Assembly: GCA_948474755.1 (NCBI GenBank)
Contig: CAOLHI010001153.1
Coordinates: 310,001-374,000, forward strand
Source: Ctenosaura bakeri
Lineage: Eukaryota; Chordata; Lepidosauria; Squamata; Iguanidae
Direction: 5' to 3'
Length of the DNA stretch: 64,000 bases
The notes below the pieces were generated by a model. The model saw nothing but the letters and a program-made list of their open reading frames with translations, did no database searches and was not told the origin of the DNA. The position numbers and the translations under genes were made by a program. Numbering within the stretch: position 1 is the first letter of the stretch; the number at the start of each line of letters is the position of its first letter. Positions 56,621-64,000 of the stretch are shown one piece after another.

Positions 56621-58269
56621 ACCTTCTCGTACAAGTTTCTCTGTCACACTAAAGATTTATTAGCTTTACTCCATGTCATCACAATGAAGTTCCAATCAAC
56701 TCTGTACAGCCTTTTCAAATGCTGTCTTGAATCTGCAGAATGAGCTCGCCAAGAAAATGATACCTCACTTCTTTTAGTTTTTATAAGGAACTGCAAATTC
56801 TAGCTTTTAAAGTTTGTATTAGGATTAAACTGTGCTACTGTCACAGGGATGTTTTATTGTTGTTACTACCCCTAACAGAACAAAGTTCCTAGCTATGCTA
56901 GGCAACTGAAAATACAATAGTCATAGGCTAGCAGTTTTATTTCTGCCATTACATTTTTATGTACATTCTTCAATAGTGGATTTTATTACTTATTTCAAAG
57001 CTGCTTTGAGTATCAAGATAAAATGGGATATATTGATACATGAGTGTATAGGCATTTTCTTTCAATTTTAATTGCTTAGCTAAACATTTTCTTCTATCTG
57101 GGCCAATAATACAATTCTCATCTAATCATTTTCTGTCAAACAATGACACTTTCCCCTAAACCCTTCAGCAACATGCTCAAATTGTTCATTTAAACTATAT
57201 CCCTCCTCAAAGAATACAGAGCAGTTCTCTAAAGCTTCCCTTTCAGGGCTTTGCTCTTTTAACTTCTCTCTCGGTAATCCAAAAGCAAATAAATTCAGGT
57301 AAGTATTATGCTGTCAAAATATGGGATCAGATAAACAGAATGTATACATGAGACACATTAATAAAGGAGTATGAGAACCCAAATTCTGGATTTAGCTAAA
57401 GTAGTGCTACTCAACTGATAGTACAAACTATATAAATCCCACCTATGTTCCCTATTAACACAGGTCATTTCAACATCTTCTCCCAGTCAGCCTAAAACAC
57501 TGGAAACTACCAAGAGGAGAAAATGTGGTTGCAGAACACACATGAAAAAATACAGTCAGAGTTGGTATGTATGAAAACTTTCCAAGCTGCACAGCAGATC
57601 AAGGTAAATATATTCCATAGATGTGTAATAAGTACTATACTAGACTGGGATAGCACAGAAGAACTTGGGCTTTCTTTAAACTGTTAATTTGTTCAGTTTG
57701 GTGAGAAATTCAAAAAGTAACGAGACACCATTACTTCAGTTTAGTAAAGACAAGGTTCAGACTATAAATTTGTTTATTTACACTTTTAAACTAAGGCTGG
57801 GGAGCATCTGGCCCTCTTTATATTTTGAACAGAAACTCACATGCTCTCTTAGCTAGTTTTAGTTAGCTATTAGAAGAAAATATATTGAAGGAAAATATGA
57901 GGTTATTACATGAAGCGTAACCTTGATTGAAAATGTTACATTCTATTTCCCCACAAAGTTATAGGAGCTTACAATTTTTTGTTTATTTTAGACATAATTT
58001 TAGATACAACACTGTCCACTAATGTTCAGCTTAGCCATCTCACCCTAACTGAACATCCCAAAAGTCAGACTTCTACCCTCCCCACAAAATAAAGTTGTAA
58101 CCTTGCACCTCAGGAAAAGACTGTTGCAGAGCAACAAGTGAAAAGTGATAGCAAATATACAGATACAGTATTAAGATATGTGGATCCCAGATTGCGAGGT
58201 GCTTTCAAGAAAGAGGGTGGAGGGATAGCACTGGGCCAGGAAACACTGCAGTATAAATAAAAGGTGAAT

Positions 58270-58690
58270 CAGTTTACACACTCCAGTTTTTATAAAGAGG
58301 TGGCCAGCTGAATTTTACATTAGCTTTTTGGATCAAGGGCTGATCTGAATAGATCACACTGCAACGGTCAAGGCTGAAAACCATAAAAACCTGGATCAGA
58401 TTACTTCTGATCAAAACGGCACAGAAACTACACAATAAATGCAACTGTTAAAAAGCATCTCTAGCATTCATAGCCACCTGCTTTTCAGAAAGTTGTGCCA
58501 GGTTCAGAACTACTCCAAAGCTCTGCACCTGTTCAGATTTGGAATCCACACTTCCAGTTAATCACAAGTAAGCCTCTACAGGTGTCCCACCAGCAACACT
58601 CCCCATTTGTCTGGATTCAGATTCAGCGCATTTGCACTTATCCATCAGACAATCACCTCCTGGGCAGCAACTTCCAGATCTTGATAAAAG
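58270..58690 (-). mobile_element. L2-type LINE, RT fragment
   Basis: On the minus strand the decayed frame reads LNLNPDKWGVLLVG (L2 RT 'LxLNPDKTEVLLVG' box) and, further on, KSRWL and NARDAF-type words before a RRLRPFL-like end. Stops and shifts are frequent. Confidence 0.65.
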
Positions 58691-59010
58691 AAATATAGAT
58701 CTGTATAATGATATTGCCTCTCTACAAAGCAAGAGCTCATCCTTCTAAATGACTTAGTACAGTTGTTATATTAAAGCTAACAGTGAGCCTGGAACACTTT
58801 CCAATTCCCATACAGCAAATGTGGTTTCCTTAATGACCACCCTCTGTGACTGAACAGACCAGTCGGGAACTGAATGACTGGAAAACAATACTTGATACTG
58901 ACATCCAAGTATATGTTTAAATATTGAAAGTTAATGAAAAGATCCAGTAAGATGAGAGATTCACTGCCACCATGAGTCAGAAGACAAGTATCAGCAACCA
59001 GCACAATCAG

Positions 59011-59172
59011 TCAGAGAGGCATACTTAAGCAGGTTAAAGAAAAACCTGCTATCCAGGATCACCTGGAACAGCTCTTTTTATTTATTTACATATATTTATA
59101 AATATAAAGAGTTGTTCTAGGTGATCCTAGATAACAGGTTTTTCTTTAACCTGCTTAAATATGCCTCTCTGA
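59011..59172. repeat. Fold-back element, about 65-bp arms
   Basis: TCAGAGAGGCATACTTAAGC…GGTTAAAGAAAAACCTGCTA…GGATCACCTGGAACAGCTCT is inverse to AGAGTTGTTCTAGGTGATCC…AACAGGTTTTTCTTTAACC…TTAAATATGCCTCTCTGA. The loop of about 25 bp is AT-only. (CA)/(GACA) simple repeats follow at about 59176-59238. Confidence 0.88.
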
Positions 59173-60426
59173 GATAGACAGACAGACAGGCACACATACA
59201 CATATCTGCATGTGTATACACACACACACATATATACAATCAATTTTCTTAAACAGAAACAGTTTGCCATAGATCTGCCATCAGACAGATCTTCCATAGA
59301 TAATTTCTTGAAAAAGGGGGGGGGTTACAGCCATCTTTAAACAAGAAAAGGCCATGGCTGCTTCAAAGGCATCCAGAGTTTTGGTTAGACACTGCCCAGG
59401 TTTATCTCAGTTAGCTTTCACTAGCCATGACAAGCAAGGTTTCAGATTACATAATGGTGGCCTGCACAAATACCCAGTCTCCTATCAGCACTTTCAATAA
59501 TAAGGAACTATGAGTTTCAATATGACAAGGGGAAAAGAAGGCAGTTATGTATGTGAAGGAGATAAATGTTTTCTTTAGCTACAATAAAGTCAAGCGGAAG
59601 TGAAAGTGACTACTTCATCAATGTTGCTTTGCTAAAATGTCTCCAGAAGGAATGCGATATGGACCAGGGAGAGATAACATTCAAGTGTGTAGGGCTTCTT
59701 TTTTACAATTTTAAAACATCTTTTGTCTGATGAAGAAGCTGGAGGAGCTTCAACAGCTTGCATGATATATTTTGTGTATTTCGGTTGGCCAATAAAAGTG
59801 CCGCTCTTTTATGGCTTCTGGATTTTGTTTTATGATGCTGTATGGTCAACACTGCTACCCTGAATAGGGAGTACTTTAGTCAGTTATGGCACAGAAAAGA
59901 ATAAAGGTCATGGGCAATCTAGTCTGTGGCTATGAGATACAATGAGCACCATGTAAATGGCAAACACAGCAATTAATCTTAATTATGAACCATAGCACAA
60001 AGGATATTTTGGAGTCAACCAATACACAGGCAAGAATTAACCCTGTTAAAATCTTGTACTGTAAACAAGCGTAGCAGAAAATCAACAATAGGAGTAACAA
60101 TCTAAACATGTGTTAATGTGAACTGAGACAACTTTAAAACATCTTGCTGTTCTCAATGGACGCTGAAGTTTCTCCATCAATCCACTAACTTGCCATTTTC
60201 GAGTGTCAGATCATAAAGAGCAGAGATGATTTCATACAAACTTTGGACAGAGTTTTAACTTTAACCTGAAAATCAAACATAGGTGTCAAAATTGCTGGCA
60301 TAGGTATACTAGCTTCGCAGTTGATTGGGGGAAAATATATTAAATCTATTAACATTTTTCATTAAAAAAATAACTTTGGTATTCACTGAGAACTATCAAC
60401 AGCTAAATATTCTGGCACAGGAATTT

Positions 60427-60668
60427 TTTTTATTTTTTTATTTTTTATTTATTTATTTGTATTCCGCCTCTCCATACGGATCGAGGCGGCGAACAACTTA
60501 CAAATAGCATGTATTTCGAAACATTTCTATACATGCCCCCAACAAGCTGGGTACTCATTTTACCGACCTGCGAAAGGATGGAAGGCTGAGTCAACCTTGG
60601 AACCGGGCAGGATCGAACTCACAACCTTGTGGCTTGCAGTACTGGCATTTAACCACTGCGCCATCAGT
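60427..60668 (-). mobile_element. tRNA-derived SINE (inverse orientation)
   Basis: Read on the minus strand: GGCGCAGTGGTTAAATGCCA (A box), CAAGGTTGTGAGTTCGATCC (B box), AAGGTTGACTCAGCCTTCCA, AAATGAGTACCCAGC, then a CGCCGCCTCGATCCGTATGG tail ending AATACAAATAAATAAA. A tRNA promoter head and a LINE-type tail are both clear. Confidence 0.85.
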
Positions 60669-60689
60669 GTATAGTATGATTCTATACAC

Positions 60690-61830
60690 ATGAATCAGGG
60701 CTGTATTTTCTTTTCTACAAGCCTGGAACCATTGCCTGGATAGAGTGATGGGCTGGATGTGTACTAACAAGCTGAGCCTGAATTCAGACAAGAGAAAGGT
60801 TCTAATATCTAGTAAATAACACAATGAAAATGAAATGGTCTGAACATGTTTGTACTCCTTCTGAAGGATCAGATTTGTGTGGATCCCTCGCTGCACCCAA
60901 GTGGCTTATGTGCCAGTTGTATTCACTCCTGGAGAAGATGGAACTAGCCACAATGATCTGTGCCTTAATTGTTTCCACTTGATGCAATATGCTGCAGCCA
61001 GATTGCTTTTTTATGTTTTATATTCCATGAGCAAGATTGGAATTGTGTACTATAAATCCCTGCATGTGGAGTTCTGCATGCCCCAGGCTCCAATACCAGA
61101 GAGATGCAAAAACACCATAAATGTAGGGATGGGGGTGGGGTAGGGATAAAAAGGTAGGAGCACAATTTCCATGCTTGCCCTGGCTGTTATTTATGCTTGA
61201 TACGCCAGTGATGTGCTATTTGAAGACCAAATTCAAAAGAGGTATTTTATAGGTTTTCCACAATTTCTTAGGCTTTGTTTACCTATGCAAGCAGTAACCT
61301 TTCACAGCCACATTTCAGCACAATCTGTGGACTGAGATCCAGAGAAGCTACCTTCCAAAGGAACTAGACAGTAACTGTTGCTGTTTCTTCCTCTTCTGCT
61401 AAAGCACTCAGTGCCACCTTGCATACCATTCTGTGTGATTTTCCAAAGTTCCTAACCATATTTTTGGAGACAAAAGGTGGGACAGAGACTTCTAAGTGGC
61501 TGCTCCCACCCTGTGGAATGCTCTTCCACAGGAGGCTAGGCAGGCCCCCTCCTTGCTTTCCTTTCGCCAGCAGGCAAAAACATTTCTGTATAAACAGGCA
61601 CTTCTGCAAGCTGGGGAGCTTTATTTATAAACTTGATTAAAGTGAGTATTGTTTTAGTTTTTATGATTTTATATCTTTTAATGTTTTAACTGTTTTAAAT
61701 ATTTTTAATGTGTTTAATGTTTTTAATGTGTTTTAATATGCATTTATTGTTGAAAGCAGCCCTGGGTCCCAATTCCAGGAGAAAGGTGGCCTACAAATAT
61801 AATAAATAAAATAAAGTAAATAATAATAAA
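60690..61830 (+). mobile_element. L2-type LINE, RT end to 3' tail
   Basis: LDRVMGWMCTNKLSLNSDKR (about 60736-60795) is the L2 RT box. After a degraded middle, AAPTLWNALPQEARQAPSLL, SFRQQAKTFLYKQALLQAGE (about 61500-61620) is the L2 ORF C-terminus. The 3' UTR ends GGAGAAAGGTGGCCTACAAA and AATAAATAAA. This is the longest L2 in the window, yet full of stops. Confidence 0.75.
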
Positions 61831-61904
61831 TAAAAATGAAAATTGCGACTCTGATCCAAGATCATCCAGTTCATGGAATTTGTTAGACACGCAAAGAGAC
61901 TTGC

Positions 61905-62092
61905 GCTCAGCTAGCATGTTTGAGCATAGGACTACAACCCTGGAGACCAGAGTTTGATTCTATGATTGGCCATGAAAACTGAATGAGTGTCCTTGGGCAC
62001 ATCACAGTCTCGGCCCCAGAAATTCCTGTGATAGGTTCGCCTCAGGGTTACCGTAGGTCAGAAAGAAGTCGAAGGCAGCAGCAACATAAAAT
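61905..62092 (+). mobile_element. tRNA-derived Sauria-type SINE
   Basis: CAACCCTGGAGACCAGAGTT (B box region), GGCCATGAAAACTGAATGAG, CTTGGGCACATCACAGTCTC, TGTGATAGGTTCGCCTCAGG and AGGTCAGAAAGAAGTCGAAG, the same order as the copy at 56401-56620. Confidence 0.8.
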
Positions 62093-63175
62093 TTATGAGG
62101 CCTAGTTATAACTCAGTTAAGAATCTCAAACTTTGTATGTATGGTGGAAGCAGCAGAACAAAGTCCACTGCAGATAACTCTTAGCTGGTCTGTCATTATA
62201 TCATGTTGATTTGGTTTATTTGGAAAACAAAATGAAACTTTTTTACTGAACAGATTTCTTAGTTATACAGTAGGACATCACCTATCTCCATCTGAGAGGA
62301 AAACTGAAAACATGACCCAGATCTAAGACCTACACATGAAATTCCCTTTTCTGTGGGCTGCAATATGAACTGGCAGATAAAATTCATCTCCAAGGGCAAT
62401 AATAAGGGAAATCTACTCCTAATTATCACTTATTTTTAAGTGTATGTTTAGAAGTCATTTTTGATCATTAAAATTACCATTCCAGCATTATAAAAATACT
62501 CATATTTTAGATACAACAAATGATGAGGAAATGGTACACATCTCAGTAAGATGTCCTTATTTCATCTTTCAAAATTTAGAAAATGGTAGCACCAAATTGC
62601 ATTAACTTACTCTATTTTATCAAAGGGAATTCAAAAATATGAAACACATGAGCTCTATATTTTAGCAAAATAACTCTGACATTGCATTATCATGTGTAAT
62701 ACAGCCAAAATAAAATATCTCATGTGGAAAATGTGTTCTGAAAGTGTTTGTATCATTGTAAATAGTTACTATGTTGGTTTTCTTACAGTTAAACCTCTTG
62801 TAGTGTGGCTTTTACTCTTGTAATCTATATTTGCAATTTTTGAAAGTTTATTCAAAACTCCACAAGCACACATGCTTTTCTGACTTTTGTCTCACTTAAT
62901 ACAGCTCTTATTTACTTAAAATATTTGGAGTCTTTATTTATTCTTAAAGACAGGCATGTATTTGTCAACTGTAATGAGCAAACTCAGCCTCCAGAGGATC
63001 CAGTGCAATCCAACTGCTTCTGCATGTGAGCTCTCCACCTTTTATAAGGTAGGAAAGAAGAGCACAGACTAACAGACACAGCATCGGGTCTTCTATTGCA
63101 CATCTCAGTCGTAACCATGGTGTTGTTTCTTCAGCAGAGGAACACAAAATATGTTATTGTTGATGTGTCTGCAGG

Positions 63176-63211
63176 GTCTTTGTGTCTCACAACATAGTGA
63201 GACACAAAGAC
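63176..63211. repeat. Perfect 15-bp hairpin with 6-nt loop
   Basis: GTCTTTGTGTCTCAC, loop AACATA, GTGAGACACAAAGAC. All 15 pairs match. Not part of any repeat I recognise. Confidence 0.95.
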
Positions 63212-64000
63212 TATCTCCTTGAAGACTATCTAGCCACACAGAATTCTACTGATTCTCAGTGGCACACAGCAGCCGCTGGCTGGGCTGTATTACTTCAAAC
63301 AAGACTTAGAGAGCTCACATAGGAGGCAGAGGGACAAGTTCACGTAAGCCAAGTGAACTGAATTTAAGCGGCCATGTACAATATTTAGTTCAAAGGCCAA
63401 TTTATTGGCAACTTCAATTGAATCTGGTGTTTCTCAAACTCTCTTGACATCAACAAAGAAAACAGTGAGCTTCTTTAATTGCAGTTATGAAAAATAGAAG
63501 CAACAAAAAGAGCCGCTGAGTCGCAGGCTATATGTTCACTGAGAAATATGGTAGAAGTGTTCAAGTCAATATTATGCCTGCTGGCCCAGATCAAAAGCGT
63601 GACTGGTACTGTATACAGATGATCCAGTGGAAAGTTCTAATCAGCCATGTTTCTCCCTAAGGAGGCCTAATTCACATACCAGAAAAACAAAGAATTGTAT
63701 TAAGCTACTTATCACACAAAATAACATTAGTTCAGAAGCATGAATGACCCAACACTATGGCCTTCTTATAACAAACCAGTGGAAAATAGGTAGCATTTGG
63801 AGTCTCATCAGCAATTGATCAATGGTGCATAATAATCTCTAAACAGCAAATGGATTTCTGAAATCCCACCTCACGTTTCCTTTCCAAGTCATTCACATTT
63901 TTAGTTGTACTTATTTGTGTCCTTATGTCTGAATTAATATGGTTCATATTTGTGGCATTCATTTTTCATATATGACTGATCATTATTTCTGACAATAGAA

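Larger units (their letters stand above)
54650..64000 (-). other. APC upstream intron (5' UTR intron, partial)
   Basis: The ATG exon has a canonical acceptor in front of 18 nt of 5' UTR, so upstream sequence is intronic and the promoter and first exon lie beyond 64000. The stretch holds a short repeat at about 55227-55325, SINEs at 56401-56620, 60427-60668 and about 61905-62092, L2 pieces at about 58270-58690 and 60690-61830, and fold-back structures at 59011-59172 and 63176-63211. 56640-58260 and 62100-63170 contain nothing recognisable. No alternative first exon was identified. Confidence 0.7.

Noticed and set aside
1..64000. CRISPR array, bacterial operon or defence system
   Set aside because: No regularly spaced identical repeats with unique spacers and no prokaryotic gene layout; the window is vertebrate DNA with spliced exons.

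Overview
The window is vertebrate nuclear DNA, almost certainly from a squamate reptile and probably an iguanian lizard. Evidence: AT-rich intronic sequence, 5S-rRNA-headed SINEs with a Sauria/BovB-type tail, tRNA-derived Sauria-type SINEs, several L1 and L2 LINEs, a CR1 tail and DIRS-type tyrosine-recombinase retrotransposons. No bacterial genes, CRISPR arrays or operons are present. The species call is an inference from the repeat mix.

The one host gene I recognise is APC (adenomatous polyposis coli, the Wnt/beta-catenin regulator), on the minus strand. Eight consecutive coding exons are present, from the ATG exon (54497-54649) leftward to 19591-19689. Together they hold about 930 coding nt (310 codons), the N-terminal dimerisation coiled coil and the linker before the armadillo repeats. 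Seven of the eight exons have the coding length I recall for human APC (135, 85, 202, 109, 114, 84 and 99 nt). The seventh exon is odd: 104 nt from the first AG and 102 nt from the next, where about 105 is expected. The next exon (start of the armadillo region) is not seen, so that intron exceeds 19.59 kb. The non-coding first exon and promoter would lie right of 64000.

Layout: 1-4720, an old minus-strand L1 (ORF1 and long 5' UTR) interrupted by a 5'-truncated plus-strand L1 with a 17-bp target duplication; 4731-5260, an L2 3' end; 5310-5780, an inverted-repeat DNA element carrying a triplicated hairpin unit; 6078-10296, a 5'-truncated minus-strand L1 whose ORF2 has a single in-frame TGA, again with a 17-bp duplication; 11471-17534, a structurally complete GC-rich DIRS element with inverted termini and an internal complementary region; 19591-54649, APC exons 8 to 1 (coding numbering) with repeat-filled introns, including a decayed DIRS element (32322-37612), a DIRS fragment (about 39440-40680), palindromic MITEs, 5S SINEs and a 127-bp AAT/ATT palindrome; 54650-64000, the intron upstream of the ATG exon, with SINEs, two L2 fragments and fold-back repeats.

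I found no clearly new biological system. The best items for follow-up are the DIRS element with its readable circle-junction region, the APC exon 7 splice-site/indel anomaly, the nested L1 insertions and the fold-back elements.
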